Source: Channallabes apus
Lineage: Eukaryota > Chordata > Actinopteri > Siluriformes > Clariidae
Direction: 5' to 3'
DNA: 64,000 bases
Assembly: GCA_030522415.1 (NCBI GenBank)
Contig: CM060121.1
Coordinates: 10,121,976 to 10,185,975, forward strand
Position numbers and translations under genes: made by a program. Within the stretch, counting starts at the first letter, position 1. Each line of letters starts with the position of its first letter. Positions 10,645 through 22,639 of the stretch are shown piece by piece. Under the pieces are notes generated by a model. That model was not told where the DNA came from, made no database searches, and was given only the letters and a program-made list of their open reading frames with translations.

Positions 10645-12040
10645 AGGGAGGCTGAAAATCAGAACCAGACTAACATACTGTACTTTACTTAAGTTACTTT
10701 TGTATTGGCATTGACACATATATAAATGTTATAATGAATCTAACTAAGCATAAACTGTTCACGGTTCCGTAAATAAGGATAGTAGTATGGCACATCTTCT
10801 ATATAAAAGGGGAAGATCAAACTACTTTGATTTTATTCAACTGAATTTGTAAAGATGTTAAGGTTAAGCCATGAACATTAAAGCTACAGTATACCAAATA
10901 TGCCTTAATCATTTGAGGCCACTCATGAGACATACAGTACTGTAGTTGATGCGCCAGTGTCATCAACAAAATCAACCACAACTATACCAAAAGAAGAGAT
11001 CTTTCTCTTGAACAAAACAGTCTCTGCATTTTTCCCATCACTGTCTGAACTTTTCTTCCATGCTGATTGTTCTGTCCATACTGAGTCCTGTCCTCTGTCA
11101 CATGACTGATTTCATGCTGGACTGTGATGTATTGCCTTGTCACTCCAGTGCCGGCTGAACCAGGACTTAGGTTATTGGGAGGTATGCTGGGTAAAAGGAG
11201 GAGGGGCTGGTAATTGAAGTTTGAGGGACTGGAGTGCTGAAACCAGAGCGATTTTTCTCCAGGGTCATGCCCTACCTAGGAAGAACCCAGAACATTACAG
11301 CACCTCTGGTGACTGCTCATCAACCAGGTGACACTCACGGGTGCACATTTCATTTCACATTACATGTTCACATTTAATGAAACCACTGGTTTTCCAATAA
11401 AAAAAGGGAGCATGTTCAGTACAGAGGTCTAGGTTTATCTGCAGGAATGTACTACCAATACACAAAACGCTATATTAGGTACACAGCAGATATACTGTAC
11501 ATATATTGTAGTCCTTTTACAATAGGAAAGAAATAAGCGAACAAAATATAGCATTGAGTGAATCAACTGGTGTCACAAAGGAATAAACATACAAATATGA
11601 TATTGATAAAATTTATATTGATAAAATATTTTTACGAAATAAAACACATAAACATCTTTGGAGAGTGACAAGCTAGAGTGACAGAACCAGGCTGTAGCAA
11701 AGAATGATCAAATTCTGACTGAACAAATTTGTAATAGGACCAATTTTGAGATCATGTAGGCCCGATTTGGTGACAATCACATGAATTCCCTAGGAAGAGT
11801 GTGTTAAAATGCATTCCTGTCATTGTTGAGCCCATCATGTGGACAATACTAGATTTCACAGGATTTGGGGTAGATTTAGAGGGTAAATTGCAGCCAGGTG
11901 CAGCTAATCATCTGGCTTTTTATTAATGAATTAACTAACCATCAGCAATTCTCAGACCTCTATAATAGCATAAGTTCTGACAGTTTATGCTAAGATGGAC
12001 TTAGAAGCAATTATTGCTGCACATCAATCTTGAAAGCGTT
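10645..12040. other. No recognisable gene or element
   Basis: AT-rich DNA with several TACWGTA words and no open frame with a domain. Nothing else noted. Confidence 0.5.
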
Positions 12041-12390
12041 ATAAAACCATTTTCAAATAATTTGCAGTTCAACGTTCTGAACTGCAAAACGTAAAAGGTC
12101 AGTCACATAATAATGTAAAGCTTTCAAGACAATTGCCAATCTTTCCCAGGAGTGGACATTCAGCACATTCACCCCAAAGCCAGACTGTGCAATGCTCAGA
12201 GGAAAAAAAAAATGGTAAGAGCTCCCTACAGGCTTCACTGTAGCTTGTGCACATTTTCATAGCACACTTTTCCCTACCGGACAACTTTCTATGAATATAC
12301 TTATATAAAGTACCTACTGTGACTTGCCCTCCTTGTGAGCCAATGATCGTCTTCTGGACAACTGTCAAGTCAGCAGTCTTCCCCATGATT
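12041..12390 (-). pseudogene. Tc1-like transposase N-terminal remnant
   Basis: On the minus strand from 12386 the translation opens MGKTADLTVVQKTIIGSQ and later has HRKLSGREKC, both matching the N-terminal DNA-binding part of a common fish Tc1-like transposase. The stretch between is shortened and the match fades after about 55 residues. The DDE catalytic part is absent. Recognition is from memory of the family. Confidence 0.55.
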
Positions 12391-12665
12391 GTGGCTGCAT
12401 GTACTGAAATAGTCTGAGAGATACACAGTACTTATACTGTATGAATAGTAATTTACTCAAACTCGAAATGAAATATAAAAATATTTTGAAATGCTGTATT
12501 TGTGATTTGTTGGCTGTAATCATTAATCATAAAAAAAAAAAAACGGTGTAAAATATTTCCCTTTACGGGTAACATCCAGGGGTGATAGCGTGCCGGCATC
12601 ACGTCGGATTTCCGGTGTACTGGTGTATGGGAATCAGGTTCGCGGATATTGATCTGTCATATCTC

Positions 12666-13771
12666 TAGGGTTGGGTATCGTTTGGTTTTTTTTCGATACC
12701 GGTGCCAAATCGATACTTTGAAAACGGTACCGGTGCCAAAACGGTGCCTGAACCGATACTTTTAAGCCACAAAATTATAGTGGATGACTCAAGAATTTAT
12801 TTTTATTGAACAAAAAATGTTATGCTTAAAATTGAACAATATATTAAAAGTTTAAAGTATATATGAATATGTAAGCTTCAAATTTTAGCAATTATTTTGC
12901 AGAAATGTCACCATATTTGCCTTTTCTGTCAAAATATGACACCTTTCCTGACTTATTGCCCTGCACAGGACATGCATAGGCTTCTTTACAATGGTACATG
13001 GGGTCACTGTTGTAGTGCTACTAGTACAGGCTGGAAAGCCACAATTATAAACAGAATCCATGTTACATTAGTTTTTTACAAATCGTTTGACTATTTGTTA
13101 GCATGAATGCAAGATTTGCATTTTGCTATTAACATTACATTATCCTACTACTAACCTGCGGAAAGTCTGCTGACGTCATCATAATCGGTGACTCCTTTTT
13201 GCTACAGTTGGTGTGACTGAGGGTCGTCCACACTGATAGCGCCAGCTGTTGTCCACAAGAAAACACGGTGCCTCCGTCTGCTTTTAACTTTATTCCGTCT
13301 GCCTTCGAATGTTTCAGTAGATTTGACGTGTTTCCGCCTTTACACGCAATTACTGTGAAACATTTGCTGCACGTCGCGGTGTCGGAATCCTTTCTTGTGA
13401 AATACAGCCACACTTTCGACCGTTTAGTTTTAGGCATTTTAACGAGAGTTGTTTAATTTAGCATGCTAAGCTATCGGTAGACCGCCTGCTGCCGTCAGAG
13501 CGAGTGTAACGTTAGTTACTGCATTCACGCGCATCTCGGATGGTCTCTCATTTCCGGATGATTTGTGCTTTTAATTTCTTTAATTTAATCTAATAAACTA
13601 TTAATCTACAAAAATATATGAATCTAGAGAACAAATATTTCAATCGACAGTTCAGGCATTTAAGTGGCACCGAAATGAGGCACCGAAATTCGCATTCTGT
13701 TTCGGTCCGGTACATACCGGTTCTATAGGTACCGGTGCCGTATTGGCACCGGTGTTCAGTACACAACCCTA
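12666..13771 (-). mobile_element. hAT remnant with BED-finger exon (hAT-BED), 1106 bp
   Basis: The ends read TAGGGTTGGGTA and, inverted, TAGGGTTGTGTA. The flanks are a perfect 8-bp duplication, CATATCTC at 12658-12665 and 13772-13779. Subterminal DNA repeats an ACCGGTGCC / GGTACCGGTG motif in both orientations. Only the N-terminal transposase exon survives inside, on the minus strand, so this is an internally deleted copy. A perfect TGACGTCA lies at 13171-13178. Confidence 0.92.
13135..13437 (-). pseudogene. BED-type zinc finger fragment of a hAT transposase
   Basis: A 100-codon frame starting MPKTKRSKVWLYF. It shows the BED finger pattern: aromatic VWLYF, then C-X2-C (ATCSKC) and, after a basic GGNTSNLLKH stretch, the His end of the finger. 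This is the DNA-binding N-terminus of ZBED/hAT transposases. It loses similarity after about 55 residues; the catalytic RNase H-like part and the dimerisation domain are missing. A splice donor may end the exon but I cannot fix it. Confidence 0.75.
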
Positions 13772-13779
13772 CATATCTC

Positions 13780-14319
13780 TAGATCTGAGATGCGCAAGTG
13801 ATAGAGAAGGAACAGCCAATCAGCAATACTGTGTGGATGCCTGTGATTGGCTGGTTTTGTAACACTGGACAAAGTTGAGCGAGCGTACAGGCAGAGTCGA
13901 GCGCAACACAGAAAATAAATGTTGCACGCACATGCAGGCGGAGTCGAGCGCGCACAGAATTGAGAAGTCGCGCGTGCATGGAGAACATGTTGAGCAAGCA
14001 GGGGAGAAACTGCACGCGCAGAATCGCTCAGAATTGTGGCAGGAATATAACTCCATAATATTCCACCCTCAATGACTGATCGTGTGACTGATTTAAAAAT
14101 TCGCTTGTGCTCCTTCATTGCTGAGCTTGACCTGTCATCTAATATCGCCCACCCACTCGTCACTTTATGTAAGAAATTAGCGGAGGATAATCAATTAGTT
14201 AATCAATTCCTGTGTACTTTGGAGTACTATTATTGCGAAGTTTGGGTCGCTGCCATTTTTAAACTCCGCCCATCGCTCGTGACATCACGGGTCCTCGTGA
14301 CTAGACCAGCAGAGTTTAG
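13780..14319. other. Host DNA of the hAT-BED insertion, unassigned
   Basis: A GC-richer block with repeated GAGTCGAGCGC and ACGCGCAGAA words near 13890-14030. Overlapping open frames occur on both strands, but none has a recognisable domain. Possibly another DNA-transposon end; not proven. Confidence 0.4.
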
Positions 14320-14372
14320 GGGCCGGTGTTATGTGCTAAAATGCCCCCCTGCCATGGATTGCCCCCCCCCCC
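14320..14372 (-). repeat. Short dispersed repeat, inverted copy at 54.33 kb
   Basis: The reverse complement of this stretch (G-run, CAATCC, TGGCAGGG, GGCATTTTAGC, CATAACACCGG) matches 54327-54372 with few differences. It has a C11 run at 14362-14372. Flanking DNA does not match. Confidence 0.7.
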
Positions 14373-16630
14373 ATATATTTTTTTTTTCCATATACACCAT
14401 TTATTTTAATATTGCTTATTTTATTGTCTCATGTAATTTGTAAACCAATTTTTTTCTGTGGAAAAGCGTGGCACTGGCACGGGAACCAGAGCAGTGGAAA
14501 AGGGGTATTACTGACCTGTCTTGGTATGACTGTAGCATCTGTAGCATTTACTTCCAGTGATTGACATTATTAGCCCATCTTAGTACAATCTAGACACAGA
14601 ACATATTGAGAAGAAAATGCTGTATTTTCTTGAATTAATACTGGAGGCATAATGCAAATATGAAAATATCTAAAAAGATCCACTTGACAATAATGATGAT
14701 CAGGGTTATACTGTACATAGGCTGTTTATATATTTGGGCCCAGGGGCCAACAAGTTATGTGATAAAAGTGCGTCGCATACATAGTACCCCTACTCACCTC
14801 GGGGGCAAGGGAAAAAAAAGTTCAGGCTCAGGAATTTTTTCCACTATCAGCCCTGCAAATCTAAGCTATTAGAGAGTATCATATTTGAAAATAAATTATG
14901 AAACAAAAATTAACTTTTTTAAGCTATACATTTTTTTTTGAGATGCACTCTATATTCCCTGCATATTGATTTTATTTGAAAAATCAACAAAAATACTACT
15001 AGTACATTTATTGTGTATATACCTGTATGTTCCTTTTAAGTTTTAAATTATGACCTGACTGTAGTCAAATTGAAAGTTTGCCCATACATGTCCCAGTTTC
15101 TCTAAATGCTTCTGCTTGATTGAACCTACACTGAACTTCTCCCACACTGTGAGCTTGTTTTTAATTTTTATTCATTTTATCTCATCCAACGTTATTTCTA
15201 GGCCAATATTCTAATGCATCTTATACGCATGTGGATAAAAGAACTTGGTTATGTCTATTTATTTCTCTCACACTATTCACTCTTCCTTTCCTTTTCCTAT
15301 CTTATATCAGAATAAACAAACACAAATAAATATTAGAGAAGTCAGGCATAGGTTCACTGAGTGCTTATGTTGCAAAATGTTGGAGTTCAGAGTCCATTTA
15401 ATATACAGTATATGGTAAGGGAGATTGGAAACAGGTGGACATGTGGGATAAAATCAGTTTGTATGTGTTTAAGTTAATATGAAGTCCACTTTCATTATTG
15501 GAGGCTTAGAAAATTCTTGCAGGCAGTCCATTAATAATATAATTTCCCATCTTTTCAGTGTTTCCCATCAAACAAAAAATTAGCTATTGCTAATTTCAAT
15601 AGTGATACAGAGCCAATGCTTTTATCCTCCCTACTTTAAGGTTATCTCAGCAGAGTCCAATCTACAACAGGAAGAATCTCAGCCATATCAGTAAGAATGC
15701 ATTATTATCAGGAAAGATGGAGGATGGGGCCAAGGGCAGTGCTGCCACCTGTCTCAAATGAAAAATGGTTCTTGGTGGGATGTGTTCACAGGAAAGCCCT
15801 AAAATCCAGGCATACACAATAAAGGAGCAAAAGACTGAACTTGTGAAGAAGCAGTGCTACCATCCCTTGGGGTGTATATGTTGAGGGGGGTGTTAGGGGT
15901 CTGCTGATTCATTTGCATGCTGCATAATCTCCAAGGCTTTGCCATGCAAATGCCTCATAACAAGGCAACAAAAAGACTTTGGAACAGCCATCAGGAGTAA
16001 ATTTATATGCACACGGCCAACCACTGCTGGGATTTTAAATCAGTTTCAGTTACATGACACTTTCAATATAGAGGCTATGATTTAGAAATATGGAATGTTC
16101 TCTTTAAAATGAAGCTTGAGGCATGCATCGCCCAAAATCAGTTTCAATGCCACTTTCCCCCTTCCCCCAACCCGTAATAAAGGCTTTACCTAAATGTTTT
16201 ATTTGTCTTGGGATTTACTAAAAGTCATTGTGGTTGGAAGCATCTTACAGTAAGTCTCTTTGCTGTTTGTCACAGTAGCTTCTGTGGCACGTTATAAGGA
16301 ATCTAAGGAAACTAAAGAGAAAAAAAAATATGATGCTGCATTCATTTTTTTTACTCAGAAGTTGATTATTTTCCAATAACAACAGGTCTCTGTTTATCTG
16401 CCTCTTTTATGTTATTTTTAGATTTCTTTCAATTTGCTAATGCTAAGCATTTTTCAAACTGAAGAACAATTCTCTGTACTTAAATAAATCTGTTTATAGC
16501 AGTGCTGAGCAATGTCTTTCTCCAGTGTATTTTCTTGTTTACAAAATAGGAACAAAATATTTTTCTCCTGTAATTAATAAGACAAAATACTACTACTACT
16601 ACTTCTAAAAAAAAAAAAAAAAAAATAATA
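14373..16630. other. No recognisable gene or element
   Basis: About 2.2 kb of AT-rich DNA. It contains an A-run and short (ATA)n near 16608-16636. No convincing open frame or transposon end was seen. Confidence 0.5.
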
Positions 16631-16639
16631 ATAATAAAG

Positions 16640-16952
16640 CGGCTTGACATGGTGGCTTAGTGGTTAGCATTGTTGCCTTGCTCCTCCAGGATCCTGGTTC
16701 GAGTCCTGACTCGAGTCTGTATGCATGGAGTTTGCATGTTCTTGTCAGGTTTCCTCTTGGTACACCAGTTTCTTCCCACATTCCATGAACATACAGATTA
16801 GAGGCTAATTGGTGTTCTTAAATTGCCCGTAGTGTGTGAATGAGCATATGTTTGTGTGCCCTGCTATGGACTGGCACCACATCCAGGATGTGCCCTCCTT
16901 TTTGGATAGGTTCCAGATGCAACCCTGTAGACAGGATAAAGTTGGTATAGAC
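16640..16952 (+). repeat. V-SINE-type SINE, tail split by hAT-2
   Basis: A tRNA-like head with an A-box (TGGCTTAGTGGTTAGCA) and B-box (GGTTCGAGTCC). The V-SINE core with GCATGGAGTTTGCATGTTCT follows, then a tail running into GGATAAAGTTGGTATAGAC. The tail resumes after the hAT at 17923-17945 as GTATAGGCGATGAGTAAGTG. Confidence 0.85.
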
Positions 16953-17922
16953 CAGGGGTACTCAAATATAAATTTGAAAGATCCACATTTCTATTCAGTC
17001 CGAGGTCCGGAAAAATTACAGTCCAATTCCAAATAGAGAACTACAAAAAAAGTCAAACCCAAAATTTTCAAACAATACTCAAAAATGACATGATTTTTAG
17101 TGTTAAAGGTGACATCATCTTTGTGCCACCAGTTGTTTGAACTTGGGCATAAAAGGTGTGAGGACCAGGTGGAGGCACTGATGTAAATGTTCATTGGTGA
17201 GGGAGCTGCGATATGTGTTTTTCACCATGCTTATAGCTGAAATAGCAGATTCACAAACATTGTGAGAATTTGAAGGGCCATTTTCTGCCGGACAGGAACA
17301 CCTGCTGCAGTAACCATCTTTGTCCAGAAGGTGAGAAGGTGACCACTTTTGATTGCTAGATTAAGCACATTGGTTTTCTGCTTCCCACAGGGAGCACAAA
17401 TGTATATTTTTCTGTCCACTCACTCTTAAATTTGCTGTTTTCAAAATCAACTTATATCAATGGTCAGCTTTGAGCAGGCCATTGGGATATTAATAAACAG
17501 AATAAACAGAATGAGTAGCTCACCTCTTATATCTTCCACGAGTCGTTCGTTCTTTTGAATCTACTGCACCGCATAGCGCCTATGGGAGTCACGTGACAAA
17601 GGACCGAACAACTCGGGACTTGACGATTCGTTGAGAATTAATACATAGCCGTTCAATACATAGCCTACGGAGGTTTTGCGATGATGTGCGCATGCGCGCC
17701 CAGTAGAAAATGAACGAATCACTCTCCGAGACGACTCAAAAAGAACGAATCGGTCATGAACGACCCATCATTAGACGACTCAAATATATATCGCGCAGGA
17801 ACACAGTTGCGCACTTCATTGAGAACTCATTTGGATTATGATTAAATTTGCATGTTTGTTTTGGCGTTGGTCCAGATTTAACCGTATTTGGGTCCGGATG
17901 CGGACCGGATTGAGTACCCCGG
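16953..17922 (-). mobile_element. hAT transposon remnant (hAT-2), 970 bp, inside a V-SINE
   Basis: Inverted ends CAGGGGTACTCAA and (inverted) CCGGGGTACTCAA. The flanks GTATAGAC (16945-16952) and GTATAGGC (17923-17930) form an 8-bp duplication with one mismatch. Removing the element and one flank restores a continuous SINE tail. The minus strand keeps the C-terminal end of a transposase. The right half (17.52-17.78 kb) shares CGAGACGACTC-type blocks with 8850-9134, so a second element may be nested in it. Confidence 0.9.
17110..17419 (-). pseudogene. hAT transposase C-terminal (dimerisation) fragment
   Basis: On the minus strand a frame ending near 17231 has an FW-T-K followed by KMALQILTMF. 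After a small frame change the next ~45 codons read NVCESAISAIS, then KNTYRSSLTNEHLHQCLHL. That is the hATC signature (CESAFS, YRSSLTDEHL, CL-L) of GTF2IRD2/ZBED-like hAT transposases. The catalytic Asp residues lie upstream in intact relatives and are not found here. Dead copy. Confidence 0.8.
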
Positions 17923-17945
17923 GTATAGGCGATGAGTAAGTGAAT

Positions 17946-18479
17946 GTGAGTAAGAGCATGTCATGTTGCCAAGAATACACTGAAGAAAACTAAATTGTAA
18001 CTTTAGAGATTCACTTCTGACTATTTTAAAGCCTTAATCCTGGATACTTTTTTTTTCATCTTTTTCAAGTCTTTTTTCCCCAGGCCAGTTATGTGAATTG
18101 TTTTGTTATATATAGACTTGGCTTAGAGTCCATCTACTGTCCTACTGTGACCATTTAGAATTCAGCAGTGCTGTGGTAATGATGGTAACAGATGAGAAAG
18201 AGGGAAAGAGTCTGTCTAAAAAACTAATAAAGAATGAGTGACAGATAACAATACAAACCTTGTGATATCTGTAGACTGAGTGACTATAGCAGGTAATAAT
18301 GCTAAACTGTCCCAAGAGGTAATAAGACAGCACTGCATTGGTAAAATGACCCAAAACACGACTGCTCTGTGGAACAGCACATTCTGTGAATATGGAGAAA
18401 GCAATAAAACAAAGCTCAAAGTTTGAAGGACTTGTTAATCTATATTACAGAGATGCAGTAGAAGGAAGTAGGGAGCTTT
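17946..18479. other. No recognisable feature
   Basis: AT-rich DNA without supportable open frames or repeats. Confidence 0.5.
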
Positions 18480-19400
18480 TTCAGCCGTCATGATGTATCT
18501 GGTCTGTTTAAAGCAATTGGAATTTCCTGTAACCCCAGTTTGTGGAGTCTCTTCATTGACAGTTTATGCAGAGCCTCAAAGTTCTGCTGCTTCATAACGG
18601 AACCATGTACAGTATCCATCTCTTTCACTGGCTCACTCGGTGCTGCTTAAAGATGAACTCAGCAGTGTTAAAATCTTGTTAGATGATTTGAAGTATGAGC
18701 ACTACCGCTTGGAGGTGATTGGAGACTTCAAAATGGTGGTATTCCTAATGGGTCTCCAAGGCAGCTTTACCAAGTATCCATGCTATATTTGCCTATGGTG
18801 ACAGCAGGGACACTGCAGCATACTAACACAGGCGAGACAGGCCAGATGTATGCAGAAACAATGTCAAATGGGAGCCACTGATAGACCAATGAAAAGTATG
18901 GTTCTCACCATTGCACATAAAATTGTTTTAGATGAAACTTTTAGAGGATAAAGTGAAAGCAGGGATATTCATAGGACCACAAATAAAGAAGATAATGGAG
19001 TATAATGAATATTCTAAGAGGCTTACCAGGACACAAAAAGCTGCATGGAACAGCTTTGTTGCAGTGGTACTGTACGAAGGTTTCTTGGAAATCACAAAGC
19101 TGAAAACTACGTAGAACTTGTATAGAGACCATGGTGCAAATGGGCTGCAAAATGTCCCTCAAAGTGCATATTCTCAATGCTCATCTTGACAGATGTACAG
19201 TAAAGACAATATGGGTGCGTACTCAGAGGAACAAGGTGAATGTTTCCATCAAGACATTCTTGTCTTTAAACACCGCTACCAAGGTGCATACAATGAAAAC
19301 ACGAGGAGGTGACTACATTTGGACTCATGAAATTCGTGAAAATATGTGAAAGCAATTTGCAGCATAAGCGTAAAGCAAGGAAAACTACTCACTTTGTAAT
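18480..19400 (+). pseudogene. Decayed gene of an unnamed multi-copy protein family
   Basis: Conceptual translation across stops and frameshifts gives, in order, LLDDLKYEHYRLEVIGDFK, MGLQGSFTKYPCYICLW (ending at a TGA near 18799), NVKWEPL, PLHIKL, VKAGIFIGPQIKKIME, LTRTQKAAW, FLEITKLK (degraded), MGCKMSLKVHILNAHLD, and GDYIW. I know these motifs in this order from long uncharacterised proteins found as many near-identical copies in arthropod, cnidarian and fish genomes. The multi-copy pattern suggests a selfish element, but the function is unknown and I name none. At least four stops and frame changes are seen, so this copy is dead. Confidence 0.65.
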
Positions 19401-20984
19401 TGTTTTGTGTAATTTAAAAATGATTGTAAAAAATAAATGAAAAGTTTTCATATAAATACTTTGTGAATTTCAGAAATATCATTGTCTGGATCACGAAAAC
19501 AAAGTTTGAAGGAAATTGTATCCATTTTACAACCTTTCCAGGTGTAATCTAATAGAAATAACAAGGACAAAATTGTTACACAGTAAATTGTGATTCATAA
19601 TTACAAGTGATTTTATTTGACTCAAACATGGATGTGTTTGCTCTCTGAAATGGCATGCATGTGCACATCAAGTTTCACCTTGAGTAAAACATACTTGTCA
19701 TACTTGTGCAACCACTCAAAAATATACTTTGAATTATAAAATATACTTTGAAAGATCCAGAAGAAAGCCAGGTGCCCCACTTTAGTTGTTTTAGCAGCTG
19801 TTTCTAGTGCTGCTATGAAATACCTGAGCATAAAGGAAAAACTCTGACTGATCTGACTGTTGCACGACTATTTAACTGAATACTGTATACAGTATATCCA
19901 ATCTAGGAAATTGATCCTATAAAAAGATAGGAAATTGATTCAGATCTGATCTGAAAAACATGACCTTTGACTCACTTCAGACTGTTAATGTAAATGTAGC
20001 CAAAGTGATGAAATAAAATTATGAAATAAATAATTAGATTAAAAATACAAATAAATCCGCAGTATAAAATGACCATGAGTTTGTGGAATATTCAAACACT
20101 TTCAAATTTAAATTTGTGTGTAATGTTTTTTATTAAAAACCTGCATTAAAAACCTGCTTATTATTCTGAAATATTTTATCCTGATTATTTTCACACTAGC
20201 TGAGATTACTGTAGAGCCATTATTATTTAATTTTAGTAATGTAAATTTTTCGAGTTTTAAGGGTTATTTGACCAAATTATTTTAATAACCCATATCTTAT
20301 GGATATTATATTGAATGGCTTATTTATTTTATAATGTCACTTTTAATCAGAATAACTTTGTCTGTCAAAACTCTCTGGACAGAGACAGTTATGCCATAAT
20401 GATCAAAAGTTCTTAAGATATCGACAACGACATACTGTAACTGATCTGAACATCATGAAGAGCATCATTTCACCTACTGTAGCATTTCAGAAACATTTTC
20501 CAATGGCTTGCAAACAGCTTCTGCTGATAACAATTTTTCATTGCCTAATAACAGCAGAGATGGAGTTCCTTCTGATCTATGATCCTTTAGCTATAATTAC
20601 ATGGTTCGGTTGGCGGATCCAAAGGTGGTGTTTTCCATTTGCTTTACATGGAGTGATATCATATGTTGTTGACTTGAATTGCAGGCCTGTCATGTCGCTT
20701 TGCTCACTCTGCTTGAGAAGCTGAGAAAAATTACACTGCTCCAATGACATCAAAGGCATCAAACCAATGTATAGTAATTGTGCAATGGTATCTTGAAAAG
20801 TATCACCAGTACGTTACAACAGACACTTTAACATTGTAGCTAGTAGCTACGTAATGTTAGCTAGGGACTTGTGAAGGAAGCACATTAATGTGTCTAAGAA
20901 AAAGATAGTCTTTAGTCGTTGCTTAAAGATTGCCAGTGACTCAACTGTATGTACATCCAGTGGAAGTAACTTTTACCTGATGCT
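19401..20984. other. No recognisable gene or element
   Basis: AT-rich DNA. Open frames up to 89 codons show no domain. TACWGTA words are frequent (for example near 19880 and 20434). Confidence 0.5.
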
Positions 20985-21700
20985 AGAACAGAAAACAGTG
21001 TACAGTCTATGTATAGGTCGGACAGGCAAGATGTGCTGGAGGATCGGAGGGAAGATCCGGGGAAAAATTAGCTGAGAGAAAAATGGGTGCTGGGCCATTT
21101 TTGGCTTTGTAGACAAGCATCAGTGTTTTAAATTTGATGCAGGCAGCTACAGCAAGTCAGTAGAGATAGTGGAGAAGTGGGGTGGTGTGGGAAAATTTAG
21201 GATGGTGAAAAAAAGCTGCATTTTGTATAAGCTGCATTTACATTTATGCATTTGGTAGATGCTCTTAACTGCAGACAAATGGTGCGCAGAGGCAGACGTA
21301 GCAGGAGTGAGTTGCAGTCGTCCAGACTTGAAATAACAAAGGACTGAACTTGCACCTGAGTAGTGTGGAAAGAAATGGACAATTTTTTCTGATATTATAA
21401 AGAAGTAATTGACAAGGGGAATTAAGGTTAGCAATGTGTGGGGAAAATGACTGTTGATTGTCCAGAGTTACCACAAGGTTGCGGGCAGTGACTGAAGGTA
21501 TGATCTGATTGTTGTCCAGGGACTTCGTAAGATCCAGGATGAACTGTAGATTGAACTGCAAATTGGTTACTACTAATACTAAGTTTCTGTTGATGAGCTG
21601 CCATCCAGGATAAGATGTCTGCCAGACATGCTGAGATCCAGGTGGAAGTGTGATGAGGGAGTTGCAAGTTACCTCATTTCTTGAGGTCAATATGCATTCA
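20985..21700 (-). pseudogene. LINE-2 reverse transcriptase fragment
   Basis: The minus strand from about 21690 encodes a broken LINE-2 RT end with segments PSVTARNLVVTLDNQQSFSP, then LLYNIRKNCPFLS. Further on, DNA near 21090-21200 corresponds to the later HVTPLL/FKTL part of the same protein. A short TTATGCATTTGGTAGATGCTC motif near 21245, common in fish repeats, interrupts it. Multiple frame changes mark it as old. Confidence 0.7.
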
Positions 21701-21714
21701 CATAGTGAATATGT

Positions 21715-22480
21715 ACTTCATCCTGTACACTTTGCTAGTACTGAGTTGCACCCTTTTTGCCTTATAGAATTTGGTCCATATTGATATGCGCATAATAGCA
21801 TCATGAAATTACTGTAAATTTGTTGGCTGCTCATCCATGATGCAAAATCTCCTGTTTCACCTCATTCCAAAGTTGGTCTATTGGATTGAGATTTGGTGAC
21901 TGTAGAAGTCATTTGAATACAGTTAAGTTATTCACACGTTCAAGAAACCAGTTTGAGGCTGTTTTAGATTTGTGACATGACACATTATCCTGTATAAAGG
22001 GATGGGCATGGTCAGCAACAATACTCAGGTCTGCTTCGAGGTTCAACATGTTGTGCATTCAGAGATGCTCTTTATCATATCTCAGTTGTAACAAGGTGTT
22101 ATTTGTTTTATTGTTGCCTTTCTATCAGTTCAAACCAGTCTAGGCATTTTCCAATAACCTCTGGTTTCAACAAAGTATTTTTACCCAGAGAACTTCCGTT
22201 CACTGAATATTTTCTTCTTTTTTTTCAGACCATTCTCTGTAAACCCTAGAGCATGAGAGATGAAAATCCCAGTAGATGTGCAGTTTCTGAAATACACAGG
22301 CCAGATCGCCTGACACCAACAAGTCACTGAAGTCATCTTTCTTTCCTATGCTCAGTTTGAACTTTTTTTAAACAGATTGTCTTGACCATGTCTACATTTC
22401 TAAATGCATTGACTTGCTGCCACATGATGGACTGATTATTTATTTACAGTACATTAACGAGTAGTTGAACAGATGTACCT
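21715..22480 (-). pseudogene. Tc1-like element, internally deleted, minus strand
   Basis: The plus strand reads as the reverse of a fish Tc1-like element. It has AATTTGTTGGCTGCTC, TTGGATTGAGATTTGGTGAC, AAGAAACCAGTTTGAGGCTG, GTTGCCTTTCTATCAGTTC, AATCCCAGTAGATGTGCAG, and ends ACGAGTAGTTGAACAGATGTACC. The middle of the transposase is missing, and no long frame survives. Copies of the same family, on the other strand, appear at 27490-29430. Confidence 0.7.
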
Positions 22481-22639
22481 ACATTTTGTCAAGTTTTTGT
22501 CGTGTTGTTGCTTTTGTTTGCACATTTGAAATGACAATAAAAGCCAACTTGATTTGATTTGACTTGACTAATTAAATGGCAAAATTAAATTTTGTCTAAT
22601 AAATGGTTTACTACAGGTTACTATTTATCATTTATGATT

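Noticed and set aside
13756..14163. 135-codon minus-strand frame and overlapping plus-strand frame in a GC-richer block
   Set aside because: Several overlapping frames on both strands, repeated words, and no recognisable domain. Probably repeat DNA.
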